Shown piece after piece: positions 22,532 to 30,422 of a stretch of DNA of 42,745 bases. Source of the stretch: a virus. A model generated the notes under the pieces. That model saw only the letters and a list, made by a program, of their open reading frames with translations, searched no databases and had not been told where the DNA came from. The first letter of the stretch is position 1. The number at the start of each line of letters is the position of its first letter. Made by a program: the position numbers and the translations under genes. The DNA is taken from positions 1-42,745 of the IMG/VR virus record IMGVR_UViG_3300046837_000232, one strand, 5' to 3'.

Positions 22532-25191
22532 TGTATGAATTTAACCGCAAAGAACGCAGAGAACGCAGAGAACGCAGAGAAATGCCAGTTGCTTCCATGC
22601 TGGCCGCTGTTCGGCTTTGCGTTCTTTGCGTTCTTTGCGGTAACTCACTAGGTATGGCATGGCAATCTCAGGCACTGGCGCAGAGTGATGGGGATGCCTC
22701 GTGGCGCGGGGTGGATACGCAGAGGCCGCCGCACGAGCTGGAGCCGGGGATGGCGGCCGGGGCGATCAATAAGCGGTTCGAAGATGGCCGGGTGTGGCCG
22801 CGCTACTCGATCGAGCTGCAAAGCTGGGGACGGCTACCGTATAAGACCTGGCGCGGGCTGATCCCGGCGGCGCAGGTGTATGCGCCGGATTCTTTGGGTG
22901 AACCCCACTATATTTTCACGGGTTTGACCGTGGGTAAGGGGTATGCGCTGGTGACCGGGGCGCACGAGGCCGGGCCCACCCATTTCATTCTTAACGGGGC
23001 GCAGACGCTGACCAATCCCGGGGCGGGTGTGGTGCTGTATTTCATCGCGGCGGATCCGAGCCTGAATTTCATCGGGACCACCAATGGGGTGAGTGTGACG
23101 GCGCAGGTGTATGCCACCGGACAGAACCCGATGGCTTACAAGCGCTTTACGGATCCGGATACGCTGACGGATAACTTGATCCTGGTGACGGACGATTTGC
23201 GGGACGGGCCGGGCGAGGACGGGGGGCGCGGCCGGGCCTGGCGGATAATGAGCGGCCAGGCGCCGCAGGCTATCCCCCTCAACGGACATGACGTGTGGGA
23301 CGTGGCGAGGTTGATCCCGGTGTATAACGGGGTGATGCTGCTGCGCCATGGCAACGAGAGGCACTATTTCGGGGCGCCGGCGATAGACATCGGGACGAGC
23401 CAGATCCAGCTCAACTCGCCGCAGGCCTGGGCGAACGGGGATCGGGTGCTGTATGTGGCGTTTCCCTCGAGCTACATCCTGGGGACGAGCCCGCCGAACC
23501 CGAACACGCTGTATTTTGTGAAGCTGATCTCGGGCAACAAGGTGGAGCTTTACACGACGGCGAGCCTGACGACCAAGCTGGACATGAGCGGGGCGAGTTT
23601 GGGGATGTTTTACCTGGAGCGCCAGGCGTTGACGCCGGGGTTTTACGGGAACGGGGCGCCGACGCTGATTATGCAGCCGGACGGAGCGGGGCAGACGAGT
23701 TTCCAGACGGGTTTCAAGGCGGCCCAGCTGCAGGTGTATGTGAGCAGCCTGACGGGGACGACGATCGTGAACGCGCCCAATCACCGGTTGATACCCGGGG
23801 ACAAGACGGATTATGTGCACAGCGGGACGCCGACGACGTATTATGCCTTCCCGCTCAACAATGACGCGTTAACGTTGCACCTGACGCTGGCGGAGGCGTT
23901 GATAGGGGCTAATGCGCAGGTGATCACCTTTTCGGCTGGGGATTACGTGATCAAGACCGGGGCGAGCGGAGTGCCGCTGCCGCCGTGCCGGGAGGGGCTC
24001 TACTACGCCGGCCGGTTCCTGGGTGTGAACGGGGAGAATAACGTGGTCATCAGTGATCCGCTGGATTTCCTGCATTTCACGCCATTCAGCGCGACGTTGA
24101 ACGTGAACCTGGGGGAGAGCGACCCGATCACGAGCCTGGTGCCGTTGGGGACGGATCCGACAGGGAAAGACGTGGTGATTGTGGGCAAGGCAAACAGCGT
24201 GCTGGCGTTGATCGGTTTGACGGGGGCCTCGAGCGGGTGGCAACTCAAGGAAGTGACGCGGGAATACGGTTTCCAGGCGGCGCTGTGCAGCCTGATCGCG
24301 GGGACGGATGCGTGGGGCTTTTCGCGCAAGGGGGTGGTGAGCGTGAACCAGACGAGCCAGGCGGCGATATTGGGGGTGGCGGTGCCGGTGAGCCAGAGCA
24401 TGGCGGGTTACCTGGCCGGGGTGGATTGGACGCACATCGCGCAGGCATCGGCCGAGACATGGAACAACCGCTATTTTTTGAGCGTGGCAATGAAGGGTCA
24501 GACCGGGGATGGACAAGTGGTGAACAACTCGGTGTTGGTCTATAACTTTTTGAATGAGGCGGAGGATCCGGCGACGGGCGGCGCGGACACGAGTTACCGG
24601 CGCAGCGGGTGGGAGGGGCTATGGGAAGGGGCGGCGCTGCAGGTGCTGAAATGGGCGCGGCACAAGGTGTTTGGCGAGGAACGGCTGACGTTTGTGAACT
24701 ATGACGGGCAGGTGTGCTGGCTGGGTGAGGGGTGGACGGATTTTGGGGTGGTGCCGATCGCCGACGAGCTGTTGACGCGCAGCTATACGCGTGGGAATAA
24801 CTTGACCAAAAAGTTTTTGAAGGGGTTGCTGGTGCTGGACCAGCAGACGGCCAATATCACGGTGAGCGTGGTGGCGCCGGGTTACAACGAGGAAAAGGTG
24901 ATCAAGACCAAGGCCTACAGCCCGACCAAGTACGCGGTGTATGGCCAGGCCGATTACGCGCCGAACACGGGCCGGTATGATTTGCCCTACCGTGAAGACT
25001 ACAGCCTGACGCCGGGGGAGCTGGTGGAGGGGGCGCTGGACATTCACCAGAACATCAGCGAGGAGCTGAGGATGCGGGTGCGGGATTGGGGGGTGCAGCT
25101 GAGGATCCGCAACAGCGCCGGCAGCGCGAGGATACAGAGTGTGAGTGTGGATTTTGTGGTGACTGGGGAAGTGGCGAGCAGGAAGACGTAG
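22528..25191 (+). CDS. Tail nozzle/tubular-B-like protein with repeat-encoded N-terminus
   Basis: 887 residues from ATG 22528 (ATGA overlap). GVDTQRPPHELEPGMAAGAI followed by NKRFEDGRVWPR is the typical beginning of podovirus tail-nozzle proteins, and the long beta-rich body and the C-terminal RMRVRDWGVQLRIRNSAGSA agree. Before this, residues 5-18 (FNRKERRERRERRE) and 29-38 (RLCVLCVLCG) come from the two arms of an inverted repeat, then MAWQSQALA before QSDG resembles a signal cleavage site. ATG 22654 (residue 43) would remove the repeat part but also most of the signal, so the true start needs protein data. Confidence 0.72.
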   Translation: MMYEFNRKERRERRERREMPVASMLAAVRLCVLCVLCGNSLGMAWQSQALAQSDGDASWRGVDTQRPPHELEPGMAAGAINKRFEDGRVWPRYSIELQSWGRLPYKTWRGLIPAAQVYAPDSLGEPHYIFTGLTVGKGYALVTGAHEAGPTHFILNGAQTLTNPGAGVVLYFIAADPSLNFIGTTNGVSVTAQVYATGQNPMAYKRFTDPDTLTDNLILVTDDLRDGPGEDGGRGRAWRIMSGQAPQAIPLNGHDVWDVARLIPVYNGVMLLRHGNERHYFGAPAIDIGTSQIQLNSPQAWANGDRVLYVAFPSSYILGTSPPNPNTLYFVKLISGNKVELYTTASLTTKLDMSGASLGMFYLERQALTPGFYGNGAPTLIMQPDGAGQTSFQTGFKAAQLQVYVSSLTGTTIVNAPNHRLIPGDKTDYVHSGTPTTYYAFPLNNDALTLHLTLAEALIGANAQVITFSAGDYVIKTGASGVPLPPCREGLYYAGRFLGVNGENNVVISDPLDFLHFTPFSATLNVNLGESDPITSLVPLGTDPTGKDVVIVGKANSVLALIGLTGASSGWQLKEVTREYGFQAALCSLIAGTDAWGFSRKGVVSVNQTSQAAILGVAVPVSQSMAGYLAGVDWTHIAQASAETWNNRYFLSVAMKGQTGDGQVVNNSVLVYNFLNEAEDPATGGADTSYRRSGWEGLWEGAALQVLKWARHKVFGEERLTFVNYDGQVCWLGEGWTDFGVVPIADELLTRSYTRGNNLTKKFLKGLLVLDQQTANITVSVVAPGYNEEKVIKTKAYSPTKYAVYGQADYAPNTGRYDLPYREDYSLTPGELVEGALDIHQNISEELRMRVRDWGVQLRIRNSAGSARIQSVSVDFVVTGEVASRKT
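22540..22643. repeat. Inverted pair of AACGCARAG-family repeats (large hairpin)
   Basis: A direct array with an extra unit (22540-22580) faces an inverted array (22615-22643). The arms are complementary over about 28 bases with a few mismatches and a 34-base loop. Both arms lie in the 5' coding region of the nozzle-like gene. Confidence 0.9.
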
Positions 25192-25194
25192 GAC

Positions 25195-25287
25195 AAGTAT
25201 GAAGGATGAACTATGAAGTATGAAATGAACAGACACGGACGCTGGGCGGGCCTTTGGCTCATACTTCATACTTCATACTTCATACTT
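25195..25287. repeat. Inverted pair of GAAGTAT heptamer repeats (hairpin)
   Basis: A direct array of TATGAAG-type heptamers (25195-25229) faces an inverted array of four CATACTT units (25259-25287). The arms overlap the leader and signal-peptide codons of the gene at 25213. Confidence 0.9.
25199..25216 (+). CDS. Five-residue repeat-derived leader ORF
   Basis: ATG 25199 encodes MKDEL and its TGA overlaps the next ATG (25213) as ATGA. Another junction at which the repeat supplies a coupled mini-frame; chance is possible at this length. Confidence 0.2.
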   Translation: MKDEL

Positions 25288-26142
25288 GCTGGCACTGCCC
25301 ATGCCCAACTCACGGCCACCGTCACTCCCGGTTACCAGTTTTCGCCGAGTGAACGGCCGACGGCGGCGACGTTGAACCAGCTGGGGACGCCTTCGATCCT
25401 GATTTCGGGCACGATCTCGGGGACGGTGGGATTGACGGCCGGCAGCGTGAGCGGGGTGCACCTGGCGGACTCGGTGGTGGATGGGATAACGATCATGTTC
25501 AACTCCTCGAGCCCGCGGGCCCTGGCGGTGAAGCCGTATTCGATCGGGACCAACGTGGTGAGCACGAACCTGGCGGGTTTCTCGCTGACTGGCGGCGGAG
25601 GCCTGCCGCTCTCGCTGACCAATTTCCCGAGCACGCTGATCACGAACATAGGGCCCGGGCTTGCCGGCGGGGCGAACCCGACCAACCCGGCGCTGAATAT
25701 CCCGTTATTCGTGACGAACGTGGATTTTGCGCAGTTGAGCAGCAACGCGCTGGCGGGCCTGACGAATTTCGTGACAACGATCGTGACGACGATCGTGACG
25801 AACCAATTTATTTTGAGCGGAGTGCCGGTGCCGAGCGCTTATACGGTGACGACCAACGCGCATGGGCTGGGTGTGACGCCGGGTTTCGTGCGGGCGGTGC
25901 TGGTGTGCGTGACGGCGGACCTGGGCTGGGTGCCGGGGGACGAGCTGGACGTGCACAGCCTGGGCAACGCGAGCGGGGGATTGCCGGTGGTGATGACGAG
26001 CGCCAACTCGAGCAACGTGAACCTGACGCTGTATGGGACGGGGGCGCAGGCGTGGCTGGCGGTGAGGAAGGATAACGTGGCGAATACGTATGCGGGGATC
26101 ACGCCGGGGAGGTGGACGATCAAGGTGATTGCAAGGCCCTGA
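25213..26142 (+). CDS. Second tail fibre/spike with signal peptide
   Basis: 309 residues. Signal peptide: basic MKYEMNRHGRWAGLW, hydrophobic LILHTSYFILAG encoded by the inverted heptamer array, cleavage after AHA before QLTATV. The body is beta-rich with repeated SGTISGTVGLTAGSVSGVHL-like steps, and the C-terminal domain (NAHGLGVTPGFVRAVLVCVT, DLGWVPGDELDVHS, ending GRWTIKVIARP) is a form common at the tips of phage fibres. It probably takes part in host binding. It is separated from the next gene only by a mini-ORF. Confidence 0.72.
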   Translation: MKYEMNRHGRWAGLWLILHTSYFILAGTAHAQLTATVTPGYQFSPSERPTAATLNQLGTPSILISGTISGTVGLTAGSVSGVHLADSVVDGITIMFNSSSPRALAVKPYSIGTNVVSTNLAGFSLTGGGGLPLSLTNFPSTLITNIGPGLAGGANPTNPALNIPLFVTNVDFAQLSSNALAGLTNFVTTIVTTIVTNQFILSGVPVPSAYTVTTNAHGLGVTPGFVRAVLVCVTADLGWVPGDELDVHSLGNASGGLPVVMTSANSSNVNLTLYGTGAQAWLAVRKDNVANTYAGITPGRWTIKVIARP

Positions 26143-26143
26143 A

Positions 26144-26173
26144 ATGAATAGCCGCGAAAAGGCGCAAAACTGA
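26144..26173 (+). CDS. Nine-residue repeat-derived mini-ORF
   Basis: MNSREKAQN starts 2 nt after the fibre stop and ends directly before ATG 26174, so it exactly fills the junction. Confidence 0.3.
   Translation: MNSREKAQN
26149..26170 (+). repeat. CGCAAAA-type nonamer repeat
   Basis: TAGCCGCGAAAAGGCGCAAA plus two bases, same type as 5410-5440. Confidence 0.85.
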
Positions 26174-26569
26174 ATGAGTGAGCTTTTGATATTGGACCGG
26201 TTTCCCTTTTTGAAGACGCTGGAAACGCAGGAAGAATTCGAGGCGCTGGCGGCGGCGGCCAAGGAAGACAACCATTTTGGGTTGATAGCGCCGACGCACA
26301 TTGTGGTGCGGCAGAGTGACGCGGGCCAGGAGGTGGTGGGGTGCGCGTCGCTGGGGGCGGTGCACTGCTGCCATTCGTGGTTGCACAGCCAGAAGGTGAA
26401 GCCGCGGGAGACGGTGATGATGATGAGCTTGTTCGACCAGGTGGCCAAGGCGCGGGGGGTGGAGCTGGTGGTGGCGCCGGTGCAGGCGGGGAGCCCGCTC
26501 TACCCGTGCATGGAACACTGGGGCTGGACGAAGCTGCCGGATATGACATTGTGGCGGAAGAAACTTTGA
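26174..26569 (+). CDS. GNAT-like protein near ejection genes
   Basis: 131 residues. The order helix, strand (HIVVRQSDAGQEVVGCASLG), helix with MMMSLFDQVAKARGVELVVA and a final strand region (CMEHWGWTKL) is that of a small GNAT fold, but the acetyl-CoA loop is not clear. GNAT-like proteins next to internal virion genes are known in short-tailed phages. It may be structural or an inactive transferase; substrate unknown. Confidence 0.5.
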   Translation: MSELLILDRFPFLKTLETQEEFEALAAAAKEDNHFGLIAPTHIVVRQSDAGQEVVGCASLGAVHCCHSWLHSQKVKPRETVMMMSLFDQVAKARGVELVVAPVQAGSPLYPCMEHWGWTKLPDMTLWRKKL

Positions 26570-26575
26570 TTTTGG

Positions 26576-26602
26576 CCCACGAATAACACGAATAACACGA
26601 AT
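26576..26602 (+). repeat. CACGAATNN nonamer repeat
   Basis: Three tandem nonamers (CACGAATAA twice, then CACGAATTC) before ATG 26620. Confidence 0.9.
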
Positions 26603-26619
26603 TCGAGCCCAAACATTTT

Positions 26620-27417
26620 ATGTGCGATATAGGAAATCCGTTCAACCCGGGGACGCCATCGCCTTCTGCTGTGACGCCCGATTATTTGAAGCTGGTGCAG
26701 GGTTACGCCAGCGGCGAGCCGACGTTGCTCTCGACTGAGGCGGCGTATAAGCCCGGGTTTGTGAATACGAACCTGAGCGCGGTGGGCCAGGTGCAGCCCA
26801 ACTGGCTGAACCTCTACACGGGCAACCAGCCGACGGTGGCGGGCAGTGACGCGGCGCTGAACACGTTTTCGCGCACGGCCAACACGCAGGACGTGGCGAC
26901 GATCGGGCCGGCGGCGGCCGGGGCGGTGCGCGGGGTGAACCCGGGCCAGAGCGCGTTGATAGATTCCTACACGCAGACGGCCAGCACGGACCTGGCGGCG
27001 GGATCGCAACTGGCGCCGACGGACATCAAGCGGGTGACGGATCGGGTGCGCGGGGATTGGGCGAGCCGCGGCCTGGGGACCAGCCAGCCGGCGCAGCTCA
27101 ACGAAGCGGTGGATGAGGCGACGCAGGGGGAGAATTTGCGGCTGGCCAGGGAGCAGGCGGCGGGCGGGGCGATCGCGGCGAACCAGGACATCACGCTGCC
27201 GGCGCTGGGGCTGACGACGCCGGCGAGCCCGGTGCCGGGGCAGTCTGCCGATCTCTTGACGCAGGAGGCGGGGTTTGCCGGGGCGGCCGGGCCCACGCTG
27301 ATACCGGGCAATACGGCGTATGACATTTTTAACACGAGCTACAACGCGCACGCGGCGGCGCAGATCGCGAGCGCGAATAATAACGCGGCGGTGGTGGGGG
27401 CGGCGTTGAGCTACTGA
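26620..27417 (+). CDS. Internal virion/ejection-type protein
   Basis: 265 residues, Ala/Gln/Thr/Asn-rich and helical, with TDIKRVTDRVRGDWASRGLG, SQPAQLNEAVDEATQGENLR and a C-terminal Ala/Asn-rich helix (HAAAQIASANNNAAVVGAAL). This type of sequence, in this position between fibre and giant protein, is common for small internal proteins of short-tailed phages that leave the head with the DNA. No direct motif proves this. Confidence 0.6.
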   Translation: MCDIGNPFNPGTPSPSAVTPDYLKLVQGYASGEPTLLSTEAAYKPGFVNTNLSAVGQVQPNWLNLYTGNQPTVAGSDAALNTFSRTANTQDVATIGPAAAGAVRGVNPGQSALIDSYTQTASTDLAAGSQLAPTDIKRVTDRVRGDWASRGLGTSQPAQLNEAVDEATQGENLRLAREQAAGGAIAANQDITLPALGLTTPASPVPGQSADLLTQEAGFAGAAGPTLIPGNTAYDIFNTSYNAHAAAQIASANNNAAVVGAALSY

Positions 27418-27446
27418 GCCCACGAATGGCACGAATCACACGAATC
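27418..27446 (+). repeat. CACGAATNN nonamer repeat
   Basis: Three tandem nonamers (CACGAATGG, CACGAATCA, CACGAATCT). A 7-residue frame (MARITRI, 27426-27449) reads through it and ends one base before ATG 27451. Confidence 0.9.
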
Positions 27447-27450
27447 TGAG

Positions 27451-27897
27451 ATGACCAAGCAAGATGAGCAGATGCGGGCGCTGGATTGGGCGTGCAAGGG
27501 GGACCCGGATGCGGTGCGCTTTCTGATGGCCTGGCAGGAGTATGTGCACCGGGTGGATGACATCATAGACAAGGACCGGTGCAGCGCGGAGGATGTGCTG
27601 ACGGCCTTTGCGCTGGCGATCCGGCTCTACTCGGACCCGTTTTATTTGAGGAACATCGCGGCGCTGCGGCAGATCGCGCTCAACTGCACGAGCGCTTACG
27701 CGGACAGTGTGGAATGGGAGAGCAGCGTGATCCCGTGGCAACGGGAGTGGGCGGACCATTACCGGCATTTCGGCAACGAGATGGTGGTGGCGGTGGCGAC
27801 GATCGTGGGCGGGTATGAGCATGCGCGCAAGGTGAGTCCGTTCTTGCGCGTGGTGTGTTACACGGAGCATCATGGCCGGGACGGCAAAAGCGTATGA
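27451..27897 (+). CDS. Unknown helical phage protein
   Basis: 148 residues, helical, with MRALDWACKGDPDAVRFLMA at the start and a VHRVDDIIDKD acidic motif near residue 32 that could bind a metal. I have seen similar short phage proteins with DDxxD-like segments, but cannot name the function. It ends in an ATGA overlap with the next gene. Confidence 0.6.
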   Translation: MTKQDEQMRALDWACKGDPDAVRFLMAWQEYVHRVDDIIDKDRCSAEDVLTAFALAIRLYSDPFYLRNIAALRQIALNCTSAYADSVEWESSVIPWQREWADHYRHFGNEMVVAVATIVGGYEHARKVSPFLRVVCYTEHHGRDGKSV

Positions 27898-28289
27898 GTG
27901 TGAAAACTGGAACGCAGGGCGCGGTGCGCAGTCCAAAGGACGAAGCGCAGGCGCCCGCCAAACGTGTACCGGGCAAAAGCAAGTGGTCCCATTGTTTGCT
28001 GCCCGCAACCAAACGGGACATACAACGGTTAATAGAAATTATGAGTGCGTTATCTGACGAACTGGCAGCAGTGAAAGCTGACCTGACCACTGTGAAAGGG
28101 ACCGTGGCAAACGTCGCCACCGGGGTCAAAGCCCTGGATGACAAAATCACCGCCTTGCAGAATTCGCCCGGCACACTGAATCCGGCGGACCAGGCCGCGC
28201 TGGACGAGATACAGGCGGACAGCAAAGCGCTGGTGGACCAGGTGGCCGCGATTGACACGACGCCGCCGCCGGCGCCGAGTGGCAACTAG
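27894..28289 (+). CDS. Coiled-coil protein, structural accessory
   Basis: 131 residues from ATG 27894 (ATGA overlap). After a basic N-terminus (KRVPGKSKWSHCLLPATKRD) a long coiled coil with Ala/Val/Leu heptads covers about residues 45-120 (LSDELAAVKADLTTVKGTVA), then a Pro-rich end. Such small coiled coils are common near phage fibre or internal genes. Function unknown. Confidence 0.6.
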   Translation: MSVKTGTQGAVRSPKDEAQAPAKRVPGKSKWSHCLLPATKRDIQRLIEIMSALSDELAAVKADLTTVKGTVANVATGVKALDDKITALQNSPGTLNPADQAALDEIQADSKALVDQVAAIDTTPPPAPSGN

Positions 28290-28301
28290 CCAGGAGGCGT
28301 G

Positions 28302-28553
28302 ATGGCCGCAGGGCTATTGACGGATGTGGATCGGGCACGCTTACACGTGCTCGATCGGCTGGCATGCGTGCGCCTGGTGGACATGGGCAAGAACAGCGGC
28401 GGCCGGGTGTACGGGCGGGTGCTGGATGTGGTGGGGGAAGGGCTGCAACCCAAGCGGCTGAGGGTGGAGTGCGGGAGTTTGGAGCTGGCGGGGACGGTTT
28501 TGCACCCGTGTCAGTACCGGTTTCTTTATTGGGCGGATGAGGAGGAAGATTGA
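28302..28553 (+). CDS. Small unknown protein
   Basis: 83 residues from ATG 28302 (GTG 28299 is the alternative), with AGGAGG 7-8 nt upstream as a good ribosome site. LTDVDRARLHVLDRL is helical; the remainder (GGRVYGRVLDVVGEGLQPKR) looks like a small beta-barrel. No function is recognised. Confidence 0.6.
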   Translation: MAAGLLTDVDRARLHVLDRLACVRLVDMGKNSGGRVYGRVLDVVGEGLQPKRLRVECGSLELAGTVLHPCQYRFLYWADEEED

Positions 28554-28590
28554 GAATTGAGAATTGAAAATTTGAGATTTGAGATTTGAT
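28550..28590 (+). repeat. Heptamer repeat (ATTGAGA type)
   Basis: Six tandem heptamers (ATTGAGA twice, ATTGAAA, ATTTGAG twice, ATTTGAT) fill the junction up to ATG 28589. Confidence 0.9.
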
Positions 28591-29404
28591 GATCCATAAG
28601 GTTCATATTTTGGCGACGGTGAGGAACCCGGCTTTGCTGCAGGCGGCGTGCCTGGTGTTCAAAACGTTGCGGGTGGGGTTTCCTACCGCGCAGATCCTGG
28701 TGCACGGGAACCGGCTGGAATGGTTTGCGGAGCGGGAAATCAAACGGCTGGCCGATGGCTGCGGGGCGGCGTTTGTGAACATGACCGAACGGATGAGCCA
28801 TGACCGGTGGATCGAGAATTTAATGTGGCAGGAGCAGCCTTACTGGTATTGCGATACGGATATTGTTTTCTTCGGGCCGGTGGAAGACTGGTTTATTAGC
28901 CGCGAAGATTTTGCCGCGAAAGAACGCAGAGAACGCAAAGAGGAAGTGGTGCTGGCGGGCAGGCTTGAGCCGGCGTTTCGGGAGGAATGGACGCAAACGC
29001 TCCACGTGGAACGGTTGCATACGGCCTTGCTCTACGTGAATCCCTTGACATTGAGGCTGAAACAGCGAGGCTGGACCGGAGCGTTGCCCGCTCTGTTCGA
29101 TGGGGCGCTGTTACCAATGGTGAGGCAGTGCTTCATTCCGAACAGAAGCGGCGCAACGCTTTTTTATGACACGTGCGCGGGGCTGTGGCAGGCCGGGATC
29201 GGCACGCCATTTACGGAGGAGCAGAACGCGGCTTTCGAACATTTGCACTGCGCGACTTATGTGGACCAGATCGGGCCGCATTTGAGCCTGCCGGACCTGG
29301 CGGCGGCGCACCGGGCGATTTATCAGGATCCGCAAAGCGCCAAGGGATTGCAGCGGCAACAGGCGCTCTATTACGAAAGTAGAAAGGTGACTCATGCCAT
29401 ATAA
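28589..29404 (+). CDS. Glycosyltransferase-like protein (GT-A, DxD) with repeat insert
   Basis: 271 residues from ATG 28589. VHILATVRNPALLQAACLVF starts a Rossmann-like nucleotide domain; WYCDTDIVFFGPVEDW carries a D-x-D motif near residue 88-91, as in metal-using GT-A enzymes. Residues about 104-118 (REDFAAKERRERKEE) are encoded by a repeat inserted in frame shortly after this motif. The C-terminal half has TALLYVNPLTLRL and FEHLHCATYVDQIGP. It probably transfers a sugar; donor and acceptor unknown. It overlaps the next gene by 11 nt and lies among virion genes, so virion glycosylation is one possibility. Confidence 0.68.
   Translation: MIHKVHILATVRNPALLQAACLVFKTLRVGFPTAQILVHGNRLEWFAEREIKRLADGCGAAFVNMTERMSHDRWIENLMWQEQPYWYCDTDIVFFGPVEDWFISREDFAAKERRERKEEVVLAGRLEPAFREEWTQTLHVERLHTALLYVNPLTLRLKQRGWTGALPALFDGALLPMVRQCFIPNRSGATLFYDTCAGLWQAGIGTPFTEEQNAAFEHLHCATYVDQIGPHLSLPDLAAAHRAIYQDPQSAKGLQRQQALYYESRKVTHAI
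28897..28940 (+). repeat. Compound nonamer repeat inside the GT-A gene
   Basis: TAGCCGCGAAGATTTTGCCG followed by AAAGAACGC-type units: a CGCAAAA-type fragment joined to a main-family copy, translated in frame. Confidence 0.9.
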
Positions 29405-30347
29405 TCCACAAACACAATACCGCGGGGACCTGGCGCTGGGATCGGGGATCCGGGCAGGGCTGGACAAGCTGCTGGGCTATTGGCTGAGCGGCCAGGCGGA
29501 CGAGACGAAGGGATTGCGCACGCAACTGACAACGATCGAGCCGGACAAGGCCGACCAGTTCGACGCGATGAACGCCAGCCAGCTCAAGGGCTACGCGGCG
29601 GCGCAGGCGCAGATCCATGCCGGCCAGTTTTCGGACCTGCAGAAGACCAACCTGCAACTGCGCAACCAGCAGCTGCAGGGGGCCCAGGATCAGAAGAGCC
29701 AATTTGCGGCGGCGCTCGAGGAAAGCGCACCTGGACCGCCGCCGGGCGCGCAGGGGCCGGACACGGGCACGGGCGAGGGGACGTTGAGCGCCGTGGGCAA
29801 ACCGGACGCCAGTACGTTTGTGAGCAACCTGATGAGGCGGGGTGTGACCGGGCCGGAATCTGAAAGTGTGATCGGGGATTGGATGAGGAGCCAAACACCG
29901 GCGCGGGGCGGGCCGCAACCGGCGCCCTCGAGCGGGCTGCAGAAGGATCCGAGCGGGAAGTTTTACTGGACGGGCTTTGATTGGCGGCCGGTGACGGAGC
30001 TGAACCGGGAGGCGCCCTCGACGGCGCCGGTGAAGGATCCGAGCGGGAAATTCTTCTGGACGGGCAAGGAATGGAAGCCGGTGCCGCAACCCAAGACGGC
30101 GAGCAAGGGGCCCTTTGATCTGTTTGGGGCGGGTGCGCCTGGTGGCGCGGCCGCGCCGACCAAGACGGGGACCGGAGCGAGCGCGGATAATCCGTATCCG
30201 AGCTTTGGGACGCCGCGTGGCGGGCAGCCGCTGAGGACGCCGGCGAGCGCGGCGGATGCGATCGTAGGGCAGCGCTACGCGATACTGATGCCGGACGGGA
30301 GCCAGGGTGTGGGGGTTTGGGATGGGGAGAACTTTGTTCCGGAATAA
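29394..30347 (+). CDS. Internal virion-like protein with DPSGKFxWTG repeats
   Basis: 317 residues. The N-terminal half is helical with many Gln and Ala (FSDLQKTNLQLRNQQLQGAQ), the rest Pro/Gly-rich. Two short repeats, KDPSGKFYWTGFDWRPV near 184 and KDPSGKFFWTGKEWKPV near 214, may be small binding modules. The last part (YAILMPDGSQGVGVWDGENF) looks like a compact beta domain. It precedes the giant ejection-type gene and is probably a partner of it. It starts within the end of the glycosyltransferase gene. Confidence 0.6.
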   Translation: MPYNPQTQYRGDLALGSGIRAGLDKLLGYWLSGQADETKGLRTQLTTIEPDKADQFDAMNASQLKGYAAAQAQIHAGQFSDLQKTNLQLRNQQLQGAQDQKSQFAAALEESAPGPPPGAQGPDTGTGEGTLSAVGKPDASTFVSNLMRRGVTGPESESVIGDWMRSQTPARGGPQPAPSSGLQKDPSGKFYWTGFDWRPVTELNREAPSTAPVKDPSGKFFWTGKEWKPVPQPKTASKGPFDLFGAGAPGGAAAPTKTGTGASADNPYPSFGTPRGGQPLRTPASAADAIVGQRYAILMPDGSQGVGVWDGENFVPE

Positions 30348-30422
30348 TTACCAATGACCAATTTTCAATGTTCAATGACCGTTTATTGGGAATTGAGAAT
30401 TGAAAATTTGGGATTTGAAAAT
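30348..30422 (+). repeat. Double heptamer repeat before the giant gene
   Basis: ACCAATG/TTCAATG-type heptamers (30353-30378) are followed by TTGAGAA/TTGAAAA-type heptamers up to ATG 30421. The array fills the whole 73-base gap. Confidence 0.9.

Noticed and set aside
22540-22643. Hairpin as an intrinsic terminator
   Set aside because: No T-tract follows the stem and it lies within the 5' end of a long coding frame that overlaps the previous gene.
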